NCBI GenBank assembly: GCA_030041095.1
Contig: JASHON010000168.1
Coordinates: forward strand, 1 to 44,406
Direction: 5' to 3'
DNA: 44,406 bases
From: Terriglobia bacterium
GTDB taxonomy: Bacteria > Acidobacteriota > Terriglobia > UBA7540
The translations under genes and the position numbers were made by a program. This document shows positions 15,976 to 23,252 of this stretch, piece after piece. The notes below the pieces were generated by a model. It did not search any database. It had not been told where the DNA came from and saw nothing but the letters and a program-made list of their open reading frames with translations. Within the stretch, counting starts at the first letter, position 1, and each line of letters opens with the position of its first letter.

Positions 15976-17517
15976 CTAAACCTCAACGGGCCTGCGTCTT
16001 TTCCCCGTTCCGTTGCCATCGGTGAGCCGGCGAATCGCGTCGGTTTCGATGGACGGAATGAGTCCGAAAGCCGCTGTGCCCAAGTAGTACTGAAGATCGC
16101 GTTCGGTGCGGATGCGCTTATCGCTCGTCTCTATGGCCAGTACCACCGCCAACCCCAGCGCGAGACCTCCGGCCAAACCGCCTCCCATAAAGAGCAGTGG
16201 TTGGGGAAAGGAAGGAGACGAAGGAAAATTGGCCGGGTCCATCACCTTCAACTGCTGGCCTTGCTGCCGCTGCTCGAGAGAAGTTGCCATCTCAGAATCG
16301 TCTTCCTTTGCGAGCAACGTGTTATAAAACTTAAGTGCGGTGTCATGATCGCGCGTGATTTTCTTGTATTGTTCCTCGACAGCAGGAACCAGCCGCAGAC
16401 GCGACTCATAAAATTGAATATTGCGCCGGATATGCTCTTGCTGCTGCCGGTCTGTTACGATCGTCTCTTGCACCGCTCGCAACTGCCCGCGCACACTTTG
16501 AATCGAGGCCGGCTCAAGAGCCATCGCGGCTTTCGCCCCGAATTTGCCGCCGACTGCCAGGCCCGACCCCTGCTCGATCTCTTTCTTAAGCTCGGCAATT
16601 TCCGCTTCAGTCTTGGCCACATCGGGATATTGAGTGGTGTAGTGCGCGCGCAGGCTGGCCAACTGCGCTTCCGCGTCTGCCAGCCGATCAATGAGTGGAT
16701 TTGAATTGCCGTAACCATCTGGAAAGTATCCCTCCCTCATCTCCGTCTCCATCTTCCAGGCCTGGAGTTCTTGCGAAAGGACGGAGTCAAGGTACGCCTG
16801 GTTCTGCGATGCCCGTCCTAAATCTTCCGTCACGGCTTGGAGTTGCGTGTTCAGCGTGCTCAGCATGCTGAGATTCGTTTTAGTCTCATCGGGCAAGGCG
16901 CCCATGTACTTGCGCTCAAACTTGGCGAGAATCGCATCTTGTTGGTTCAGATTCTGCTTTGCTGCGCCCAATTGATTTTCCAAGAAATCCGTAGTGCCCT
17001 CTGCGGCGCTTTCTTGTTGACGAAGATCCTGATCGATGAAGGCCGACGCAATGTCGGCGCATACTCGCTGGGCGATTTGAGGCTTATCGAGGGCAACCGA
17101 TAGATAAAAGCCGGGAACTGTCTGGTCCGTCGTGTGAACGGTTGGAGTGATCGGGGTGAGGGTGACAGCCTGCTGCAGCAGGCCAACCATGCTATCGAGA
17201 GCCTGATTCGACGGGTTGTTCGGCAGCAACCCATCGCGCTCGATAATGGGCGCCAGACCTGAGCGGCTGAGCACTTGCTCCTGGAGCTGGGCAATTTGCG
17301 CGTTCAGGTCCTCTGTGCTGATTGGCTGAACATAGCTATTCGGTACCTGCGGGCGCTCGACGAGCATCAGAGTTTCAGAAGTGTATTGTTTGGGCAAAAC
17401 CCGGACTAAGCCGTAGCCGACGATGAGGCCGGCCACGGCGGGTACCGCAACCCATCGCCATCGCCGGCGCAACATCGTCATGTAATCTTGCAGTGTATAG
17501 ATGCGTGGTTGCGGCAT
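15976..17517 (-). CDS. Wzz/GNVR-type polysaccharide chain-length determinant
   Basis: About 513 aa from the ATG at 17517, which has GGGAG eight bases upstream; the frame extends to 17589 but that start lacks such a site. One transmembrane helix lies near residues 20-40 (VAVPAVAGLIVGYGLV). A Wzz domain follows (YTSETLMLVERPQVP), then a long periplasmic coiled-coil region (residues 150-400) rich in Glu/Gln/Leu. A second helix lies near residues 450-475 (LLFMGGGLAGGLALGLAVVLAIE). This is the polysaccharide copolymerase layout without a fused kinase; the kinase is the next gene. It sits in the inner membrane and sets chain length. Confidence 0.92.
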   Translation of the reverse strand: MPQPRIYTLQDYMTMLRRRWRWVAVPAVAGLIVGYGLVRVLPKQYTSETLMLVERPQVPNSYVQPISTEDLNAQIAQLQEQVLSRSGLAPIIERDGLLPNNPSNQALDSMVGLLQQAVTLTPITPTVHTTDQTVPGFYLSVALDKPQIAQRVCADIASAFIDQDLRQQESAAEGTTDFLENQLGAAKQNLNQQDAILAKFERKYMGALPDETKTNLSMLSTLNTQLQAVTEDLGRASQNQAYLDSVLSQELQAWKMETEMREGYFPDGYGNSNPLIDRLADAEAQLASLRAHYTTQYPDVAKTEAEIAELKKEIEQGSGLAVGGKFGAKAAMALEPASIQSVRGQLRAVQETIVTDRQQQEHIRRNIQFYESRLRLVPAVEEQYKKITRDHDTALKFYNTLLAKEDDSEMATSLEQRQQGQQLKVMDPANFPSSPSFPQPLLFMGGGLAGGLALGLAVVLAIETSDKRIRTERDLQYYLGTAAFGLIPSIETDAIRRLTDGNGTGKRRRPVEV

Positions 17518-17593
17518 TGATTTCTCCCGCCGTCTGTAAATGTAAAGGGGTTGTCTTCGTGGTGAAGAAGTGTCTGGAGGGGAAAACAACTGA

Positions 17594-17625
17594 GGCTGTT
17601 GCTCCGCATGGTTACAGCAACAGCC
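17594..17625 (-). terminator. Stem-loop in the leader between the PEP-CTERM gene and wzz-like gene
   Basis: A perfect 10-bp inverted repeat (GGCTGTTGCT / AGCAACAGCC) with a 12-base loop lies between the PEP-CTERM gene and the wzz-like gene. Read in the gene direction it is followed by TCAGTTGTTTT, a poor U-tract. It may be a weak terminator or attenuator; a cluster with its own antiterminator would be expected to have such sites. Confidence 0.4.
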
Positions 17626-17744
17626 CCAGGGAAGATCTACTTGGCCGTAGTCCGGGTACCGATCACCCTCAACCCGCCAAGCCCAAACGATAGACGCGGA
17701 AGATCGCCCTCAACCGGGCCCCTACCGTATAAATCAGGAGGTGG

Positions 17745-18362
17745 TTAGCGAACGAACGCCGCTTGCCGCGTCCGAACCAGCCCGATGAACCCAAGAAGCG
17801 CGATGGCAAACAACGTCACCGTACCGGGTTCCGCAACCGCCTGGTTGGACGTGAGCGAAGGGCCCATCCAAACGGTGGCCGTTCCGGTTGACCCGGCTAA
17901 CACGGCCAGAGTCCCGGTCACGGTGAGCGAGGATACGCCGGTGAAAGTGGTCATCGCCATACCCGTGTTCGCAGCCATGAGAGAGGCACCGTTACTCAGG
18001 CCAAGGAAGACCGTGTCTCCCGAGCCGCCGGAGAGCTGCAGAGCAAAGTCCGTGATCAAGCTCCCGGCAGGAGCAGTTACAGTGAAACTAAATGTGCTTG
18101 CACTCCCCGCGAGGGCCGACAAACTCACGCTGGTCAGCGAAAGATCACCGGCGTTGCTGCCTGTCGTGACTGGCGCCACCGAGATGGTGGAGGCCTGACC
18201 GTTCGCGATGCTCGCCGCGAAGCCGCTGTATGCATTGGTATTCACAGTGCAACTTGCCGCGCTGCTTACGTAACTCGATAAGCTTGCGGGCGTACAAGGA
18301 CTCGCCCAAACCGGCGACGCCATGAAGCACAGAGCGCCCATAAATAGAAGAACTTTCCGCAT
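17745..18362 (-). CDS. Secreted PEP-CTERM protein
   Basis: 205 aa from the ATG at 18362, with GAGG about ten bases upstream; the frame extends to 18623 but that part looks non-coding. Residues 1-21 are a signal peptide (VLLFMGALCFMASPVWA). The middle is Ser/Thr/Ala/Gly-rich and beta-prone, typical of small surface adhesin-like proteins. The C-terminus reads AEPGTVTLFAIALLGFIGLVRTR: an EP-containing motif, a hydrophobic helix and basic residues, the PEP-CTERM sorting signal, with Ala in place of the first Pro. Such proteins are processed by an exosortase and surface-displayed, often with exopolysaccharide. No exosortase gene is in the window. Tandem GATC-containing dyads lie about 145-180 bp upstream. 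Confidence 0.8.
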   Translation of the reverse strand: MRKVLLFMGALCFMASPVWASPCTPASLSSYVSSAASCTVNTNAYSGFAASIANGQASTISVAPVTTGSNAGDLSLTSVSLSALAGSASTFSFTVTAPAGSLITDFALQLSGGSGDTVFLGLSNGASLMAANTGMAMTTFTGVSSLTVTGTLAVLAGSTGTATVWMGPSLTSNQAVAEPGTVTLFAIALLGFIGLVRTRQAAFVR

Positions 18363-18506
18363 TGCGTTGTCACCTCTTCTTTGTTGAAAGTAGTCAGTCC
18401 AGTAGTAGATAAACGTTTTAAATGACGATCCTGCTTGCCGCTGGCTTGACCGAACTATTGAAGCAGAGCCAACCAGCAGACAACCCGCCCAAAATCGCCC
18501 CCGAAC

Positions 18507-18541
18507 GATCATACACCTGATCAGGATCATACGCATGATCC
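18507..18541. promoter_or_regulatory. Tandem palindromic operator-like repeats upstream of the PEP-CTERM gene
   Basis: Two 16-bp dyads lie end to end with an 18-bp period: GATCATACACCTGATC (18507-18522) and GATCATACGCATGATC (18525-18540). They match at 14 of 16 positions, and each is an inverted repeat. The second extends to GGATCAT-ACGC-ATGATCC. Four GATC sites fall within 34 bp. The layout suits a dimeric regulator binding twice about 145-180 bp upstream of the gene start. The regulator is unknown. Confidence 0.5.
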
Positions 18542-19087
18542 CGCCAGAAAAAGCCCGAAACCGCCGCCCGTTAAGCTTACCCTTCCTTCCAAAACGCTGC
18601 GAACACTGGCGGCGGAAGGCCAAACCGATACGTCACGTCAGCAACCCCAAGCCACGATAAACGAGCATGTTTGTTGCCAGCATTCAACAACCCAAGGCCA
18701 AGGACAATATCACAGCCAACAGATTATTACAACTCCTAATTTTTCTTTCTGTTGCTCGCCGACGCCGCTCTCAAGCCCGGCAAATCTCAACACAACATGA
18801 AACAGTGATTCGAACCTCGACACACGGACTTCCACGCTCCCCTCACGGGTTTCCGTGACCCCTTGGCCCTTGCCCCTTTCGTCTCGGAGCAAGCCGTTGG
18901 CGAGGGCTATCTGTGCTAATGTCAGCTTCGTGTAGCATCGCCGAATCCCGCAGTCACCCGTGCTTTGAGGCATTTTGGAGCACAGCTCCGCCCTGTGAGT
19001 CACGTCAGGGAGCCCAAGGCATTGCTCAGAGCGCCTTAGTTGAAGCTTTGCCGCTCGGAGAGTGGCCAGAGCTTGATCGGGCTCGGC
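18542..19087. other. Gene-poor stretch between the second PilZ gene and the PEP-CTERM operator
   Basis: No convincing gene was found on either strand. Short frames exist (for example minus strand 18710-19003) but have no recognisable domain, good ribosome binding site or conserved-looking composition. The stretch probably contains the long upstream region of the PEP-CTERM gene. Confidence 0.5.
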
Positions 19088-19456
19088 CTAGTCCGACCAA
19101 GCGATCCTCTCCACGCTCTTTTCGCGTGATACCCGGGAATGTCGAATGGCCGCAACCATGATCGGCGCGCCGTTCCCGTTGGCGCTCGCCTTGAAGCGGA
19201 CGACGGTGCCACCACACACAATTCGCGCGGCGGCGTTACTGCCCGCTAAGGCAGGTAAAGTCAGCACCATTTCCACCGGCGTCTTCGGCTGCAGCAGACG
19301 GTTGGCGCGGAAGACCACTCCTGATTTGCTCACGCAGATGGTGGTCCCCTCTTGCCATTCAAGATCCCCTTTTTTTCGAAACCTTATTGGCATCTGCATG
19401 GCAAATCGGCGCGCACTGCTGACAACCTGGGTTTCGTTTATTTGGAATCTCGACAT
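19088..19456 (-). CDS. PilZ-domain protein
   Basis: A single-domain protein of 122 aa. ARRFAMQMPIRFRKKG near residue 16 matches the PilZ N-terminal arginine region and first strand. ICVSKSGVVFRA near residue 40 corresponds to the (D/N)xSxxG loop, with Cys in place of Asp/Asn. VEMVLTLPAL and GGTVVRF follow as later strands. PilZ domains often bind cyclic di-GMP, but the altered loop makes binding uncertain. Its position between the sigma-54 regulator and the PEP-CTERM gene suggests control of surface glycan or adhesin production. It resembles the PilZ protein encoded at 21800-22141. Confidence 0.8.
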   Translation of the reverse strand: MSRFQINETQVVSSARRFAMQMPIRFRKKGDLEWQEGTTICVSKSGVVFRANRLLQPKTPVEMVLTLPALAGSNAAARIVCGGTVVRFKASANGNGAPIMVAAIRHSRVSREKSVERIAWSD

Positions 19457-19768
19457 GGCGGACCGTTTTCTGAGCGCATTCTCAATGCCATTTGTGAGAT
19501 CAAGTGCTTTGGACAGTCAGCGCCAACGCCTCTGACGCAGGATATCCGCCGTGATTTCCGCTCGTTAGTAGAATTGTTTCCTTCAGGGTCATCTGCCGTT
19601 ACCGTGCGGGATTTGCCTTAGCACCGACCGGGGTAACCCTGCGGATGACTGGCTTCGAATCCACGGAAATCCGCGTGAAGAACGCGGATTTCCACGCGTT
19701 TTAGATGCGAGTGGCCGATGGTCCCTGTACCGATGAGCAGCGTTGGTGCTGTCTTTTGAAGCAGTAAC
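19457..19768. other. Intergenic region with a strong hairpin (19665-19693)
   Basis: No supported gene. It holds a perfect 12-bp inverted repeat, GGAAATCCGCGT at 19665-19676 and its complement at 19682-19693, with a 5-base loop. It lies about 75 bp past the stop of the sigma-54 regulator gene. No U-tract follows in the gene direction, so a simple intrinsic terminator is not clear; a processing or transcript-end structure is possible. Confidence 0.45.
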
Positions 19769-20863
19769 CTAGGTTTGCGCTATACTTGCGGACCCGGAGG
19801 GTGCAGTCGCTGTCGAGACGAGACTGGATTTCCAGGACTCGGCATACCGGAGAAGGCCGTGTTTCTTCAGCCGGTCGCGGAACGTTGACGGATTCATCTT
19901 CAGCATTCTTGCTGCCTTCGCTTGATTGCCGTCTGCCTCTCTAAGCGCAAAGCGTAAGAGGTTCTTTTCCACGCGGCCGACGACCTCGCTGAAGGACAGG
20001 GCAGCCTTACATGCGGCTTCTGAGTACGCAGACGCCATGTCATCTGAGGAGGCGTGTTCGTTCATCAAGCACTGAATCCAGCTCTGCGCCAGGCCGAACG
20101 CGGGCTTTGCGGTGACTTCGGGCGGCAAATCCCGGGCGTGGATGGCTTCTTCTTCAGCAAGAATTGCGACGCGGCGCATCACGTTCCTCAACTCGCGCAC
20201 GTTTCCCGGCCACGAATGCGCCACGAGCGCGCATTGCGCATCTTCGGCGAGCATTAGCTCACGGTTCTCCGCGAAGCGCTGCAAGAAGGCTGCAGCCAGC
20301 AACGGGATATCCTGCCTGCGTTGGCGGAGCGGCGGAATTCGGACGGGCACTTCGTTGAGCCGATAATAGAGATCGCTGCGGAAGGAGCCGTGCTTTACCA
20401 ACTCAACCAAATCGACCTTCGTCGCAGCAATCAAACGGATGTCCACGGGAATCGGCTTTGTTCCACCTAATCGGAGAACCTCCCGCGCTTCGAGAGCGCG
20501 CAGGAGCTTGGCCTGAAGATGAACCGGGAAGTCATCGATATCATCCAGAAAGAGCGTTCCGGCATTCGCCAACTCGAACAGCCCTTTCTTCGTGTTGAAT
20601 GCGCTCGTGAAGGCGCCTTTTTCGAACCCAAACAACTCGCTTTCCAGAAGCTCGTGCGGAAAAGCCGCGGCTTCGACTTTGATGAACGGCCTGCCCGCAC
20701 GATCGCTCGAGTGGTGAATGAAGTCGGCGAAGAGCTCTTTCCCAACACCTGTCTCTCCAACCAACAGTACCGTGCAGTTGGACCGTGCAATCGTCTCAAC
20801 CCGGCTCAGAATCTCCTGCAACGCCGGATCTTTTGTAATGATGGGACAGGCGCACGATGTCAT
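19769..20863 (-). CDS. Sigma-54-dependent Fis-family activator without receiver domain
   Basis: About 364 aa from the ATG at 20863 (a TTG at 20890 is the alternative; neither has a clear ribosome binding site). The AAA+ domain covers roughly residues 5-235: Walker A GETGVGKE, ELFGFEKGAFTSAF, Walker B GTLFLDDIDDF, FRSDLYYRLNEVPVRIPPLR (arginine-finger region) and HSWPGNVRELRNVM. The C-terminal NQAKAARMLKMNPSTFRDRL is a Fis-type helix-turn-helix. There is no N-terminal sensory domain. Two key motifs deviate: GAFTSA for the sigma-54-contacting GAFTGA, and LDDI for the usual LDEI in Walker B. Its place in the head of the glycan cluster suggests local control. Confidence 0.92.
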   Translation of the reverse strand: MTSCACPIITKDPALQEILSRVETIARSNCTVLLVGETGVGKELFADFIHHSSDRAGRPFIKVEAAAFPHELLESELFGFEKGAFTSAFNTKKGLFELANAGTLFLDDIDDFPVHLQAKLLRALEAREVLRLGGTKPIPVDIRLIAATKVDLVELVKHGSFRSDLYYRLNEVPVRIPPLRQRRQDIPLLAAAFLQRFAENRELMLAEDAQCALVAHSWPGNVRELRNVMRRVAILAEEEAIHARDLPPEVTAKPAFGLAQSWIQCLMNEHASSDDMASAYSEAACKAALSFSEVVGRVEKNLLRFALREADGNQAKAARMLKMNPSTFRDRLKKHGLLRYAESWKSSLVSTATAPSGSASIAQT

Positions 20864-20971
20864 GGGCGAAGTGTCTGACTTCAGATTCAACGTCGGGTCA
20901 GCGAAGCGCAGTGTTGGTTGGGTTCGTTCAGCCTGAAGGAGGAGCGGAGCGATCCGCCTGGAAACTCAGGA

Positions 20972-21589
20972 CTACATTACGATTGAATGAGTAGGCCCGG
21001 CAACGCGGTGAGGGGCGATCGCCGAATTTTCACCGACTCTCCGCACCCCTTCGACGGAGGAGATGTGGCGCCAACTGTTTCTCGTCGCACGTTCTACCAT
21101 TGCGGCATCCACTTCGATGGCTACGGACTTTTCGAGCATCTCCACCGAGATCACCAAGCGGCAAAGGCCTTTCGTTCGAATGAGAATCCCTTCGATGCCG
21201 CTCAGCGGTCCCGACTTGACCCGCACCCAATCGCCGCACCTGAGGAAAGGGTGAGGCTCAACCCGCAGCGAATTCTCGATCATCCGCCTTACAGCGTCGA
21301 TCTGGTCGTCAGGGATAACGGCCGGACGTCCTGCCGCGCTGACCATCCAATATACGCCTGGCGTCGTCACAACCTGAAGGTGCTGAGCGGTTGCGCCTCG
21401 AACGAAAACGTAAGAGGGAAATAGAGGAAGAGACAGGGTTTTAGTTCGATCTTTCCAGCGGCGCTTGCTCTGATAGAGAGGCAAGAAAACTGGAAGCCCC
21501 TTTTTGGAAAGAATATCCGCAACCGCCTTCTCGTGCTGATGACGTGTATACAGAGCATTCCACGGGAGTTGTGTTTGGGGCGTCATCAT
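20972..21589 (-). CDS. UpxY/RfaH-type NusG-like transcription antiterminator
   Basis: A 205-aa NusG paralogue. The NGN domain is at residues 8-110: WNALYTRHQHEKAVADILSKKG, VFLPLYQSKRRWKDR, LFPSYVFVRG and TTPGVYWMVSAAGRPAVIP. A KOW domain follows (CGDWVRVKSGPLSGIEGILI). Proteins of this type load on RNA polymerase at the start of long polysaccharide operons and suppress early termination. It lies at the head of about 21 kb of co-directional glycan genes, the standard position. GGTGAG lies just before the tandem ATGs at 21589/21586. The tail of about 35 residues after KOW is unassigned. Confidence 0.92.
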   Translation of the reverse strand: MMTPQTQLPWNALYTRHQHEKAVADILSKKGLPVFLPLYQSKRRWKDRTKTLSLPLFPSYVFVRGATAQHLQVVTTPGVYWMVSAAGRPAVIPDDQIDAVRRMIENSLRVEPHPFLRCGDWVRVKSGPLSGIEGILIRTKGLCRLVISVEMLEKSVAIEVDAAMVERATRNSWRHISSVEGVRRVGENSAIAPHRVAGPTHSIVM

Positions 21590-21638
21590 AGACTCACCTA
21601 TAATTTTAACCCAGTCCGGGCCATTCCCGAGGTCGGTT

Positions 21639-21669
21639 TTAGCTTCCTGTCGGGAGCCCTGGAAGCTAA
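21639..21669 (-). promoter_or_regulatory. Stem-loop upstream of the antiterminator gene
   Basis: A perfect 9-bp inverted repeat (TTAGCTTCC / GGAAGCTAA) with a 13-base loop lies about 50 bp upstream of the upxY-like start. It may be a leader attenuator acted on by the antiterminator, or an operator. No U-tract follows in the gene direction (AACCGACC), which speaks against a plain terminator. Confidence 0.4.
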
Positions 21670-21799
21670 CATGGCTACAGCTCCGCCCTGCGACTTACAT
21701 TCGGCCATGCGCCCAAAAACTCAGAGTTTACGGAGAAACCAGACCCTCGGTCCCACCACCAATATCAACAGCCTGCCAACCCGGCTCCGCCGGCGGGAG

Positions 21800-22141
21800 T
21801 CAATTCACTTTTTGCCTTCCGCTCGGCATGAATCGGGGTTTCACGATCTTCGCCGCCAGCATGACTGAATCCGAAGATTCCACGAGTGGCGCGCACCGCA
21901 CAACCACGCCATCACAACCCACCTGACCAGGTCCTTCGCCGGCAATTACTACGGGCAGAGTGAGAGTAAATTCGAACGGAGTGCCGACTTCCATGGGGCG
22001 CATGGAGCAAAAGAGCACACCCGACCCGCTGATGTTGACCGTCCTTCCATTCTCCCAATCGCTGCAACCTTTCTCGCGGTACCGGATCGGAAGCTCGATG
22101 TCGTAGCGCGGCGCCCGAGGAGAAAAGACCGATTTGCGCAT
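21800..22141 (-). CDS. PilZ-domain protein
   Basis: A single-domain protein of 113 aa. PRYDIELPIRYREKG near residue 11 and TVNISGSGVLF near residue 39 are the PilZ arginine region and the NxSxxG loop; FEFTLTLPVVI and CDGVVVRC are later strands. The loop is intact, but the upstream arginines read RAPR rather than the textbook RxxxR, so cyclic di-GMP binding is likely but not certain. It is the first gene of the minus-strand block and lies about 210 bp upstream of the antiterminator, so it may sense the signal that switches the polysaccharide locus on. Confidence 0.82.
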   Translation of the reverse strand: MRKSVFSPRAPRYDIELPIRYREKGCSDWENGRTVNISGSGVLFCSMRPMEVGTPFEFTLTLPVVIAGEGPGQVGCDGVVVRCAPLVESSDSVMLAAKIVKPRFMPSGRQKVN

Positions 22142-22824
22142 GCCAAGGGGACCCGTCCTTGCGCGAGGCGAAATTCAGTGACTCCCGCCGTCGAACTCCG
22201 GACCCTCCTCTGTGTCTCGCAGCCACATCCCCTCTAGCCGCACCGGAGAATAACGTCCTCAAGACGTTGAATACAGTGAACGACACCTCGAGCAGCCACC
22301 AGCGCCCCGGACGGCGTCCTTTCACTTCACCAACGCCGGGCGGCGCGTTGTGCGGCCTTCTGTCGGCTTATGCTGGTTGATCTTCGCCGTGCCCTGGCGA
22401 GGAACGTTTCAAACCGCATCCACGATTCGGCGCGATGGAATCCGGCGGCGACACTCGGAATGCGTGGCCGTCAGTCCCATGCGGAATTAAATCAGAAAGG
22501 AATCGAGTCAGAGCGCCAACTCCTTCCGCCCCTCCCCGAAAGCGGCCAACCCCTCAATCCGCCGCTCAACTTGAAACGCCTCAGCGGCGCTTCCTACATC
22601 GAGAATGCAATCAGCCTCGCGGATTTGCAATGGCACTGCGGTTCTAGGGGTTATACCGGATGAGAGCTAATGGAAACTCTGCGGCGAAGAGCTCGAGCTT
22701 TCAAAATGCGCGCGACGCATTCATGCGGGGTTTTTTGACTTGGGTTCAGTCGTGTGTTAGGCTCCGAAGAACTGGGGGGTTGTAACGCTTCCGTGTATCG
22801 CCGGGCGAGGGCCTGGTTGTTCCT
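22142..22824. other. Divergent intergenic region
   Basis: 683 bp between the outward-facing PilZ gene and the plus-strand small membrane gene. Frames in it are short, overlap each other and show no domain. It should hold the upstream control region of the minus-strand block. A candidate plus-strand promoter near its right end is listed separately. Confidence 0.5.
22735..22763 (+). promoter_or_regulatory. Candidate sigma-70 promoter for the small membrane gene
   Basis: TTGACT at 22735-22740 and TAGGCT at 22758-22763 are separated by 17 bp. The -35 box is good (5 of 6), the -10 box weak (3 of 6). It would start transcription about 55 bp before the ATG at 22825. Confidence 0.35.
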
Positions 22825-23076
22825 ATGAAATGGTGGCTGGCAACTTTAAGAGCGATTTTCTTTCTCTGTCTCGGCCTCACGCTTTGCTTTGGTCCATGGG
22901 GACCGATGTGGCACCAGAACTTCTTTGTAACGCACTACCAATGGGCGGGAGCGCTGAGCGAGAGCAATTTTGTTCGCGGCGCAATTTCTGGCATCGGCTT
23001 GACGAACTTTTACCTGGCTATCGAAGAGCTTCGTCCCAAAAACCGAAGACGAAACCAGCGCGCGCAGCCCCATTGA
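22825..23076 (+). CDS. Small membrane protein of unknown function
   Basis: An 83-aa frame from the ATG at 22825. Residues 6-24 (ATLRAIFFLCLGLTLCFGP) form a likely N-terminal transmembrane helix or uncleaved signal, followed by an aromatic segment (HQNFFVTHYQW), a second weakly hydrophobic stretch (GAISGIGLTNFYLAI) and a very basic C-terminus (RPKNRRRNQRAQPH). This reads as a genuine small membrane protein rather than a shadow, and no competing gene lies opposite it. I do not recognise a family. It is followed within 25 bp by an inverted-repeat element. Confidence 0.5.
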   Translation: MKWWLATLRAIFFLCLGLTLCFGPWGPMWHQNFFVTHYQWAGALSESNFVRGAISGIGLTNFYLAIEELRPKNRRRNQRAQPH

Positions 23077-23100
23077 CGGTTGGGCCATCAACTGCCTTCA

Positions 23101-23231
23101 CAGGCTGCGGAAAAACTCTTTCGGGAGTTGACGTAGCACCGGCTTCCAGCCGGCAACTCCCTTCAATTCAACGGAGGCCGGCAAGATGCCGGCGCACCGT
23201 TCGCGGCGTCGTCGAGTTTTTCCGCAGCCTG
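23101..23231. repeat. 131-bp inverted-repeat element (MITE-like)
   Basis: The ends are perfect 18-bp inverted repeats: CAGGCTGCGGAAAAACTC at 23101-23118 and its complement at 23214-23231. A 4-bp direct repeat TTCA flanks both sides (23097-23100 and 23232-23235), as a target-site duplication would. The inside holds two smaller dyads, CCGGCTTCCAGCCGG and CCGGCAAGATGCCGG. No coding capacity. It resembles a non-autonomous mobile or REP/BIME-type element. It ends 21 bp before the thiE start, so it forms most of that gene's leader. Confidence 0.7.
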
Positions 23232-23252
23232 TTCAGCCCGGGGCAGTGAACG

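Noticed and set aside
18710-19003. A 97-codon minus-strand frame upstream of the PEP-CTERM gene.
   Set aside because: No domain, no ribosome binding site and atypical composition; probably chance.
21603-21608. TAAAAT as a -10 box for the antiterminator gene.
   Set aside because: The transcription start would fall inside the ribosome binding site, leaving almost no leader, and no -35 box is at the right distance.
23077-23252. TPP riboswitch upstream of thiE.
   Set aside because: The conserved riboswitch core (CTGAGA with its partner motifs) is not seen; the leader is occupied by an inverted-repeat element.
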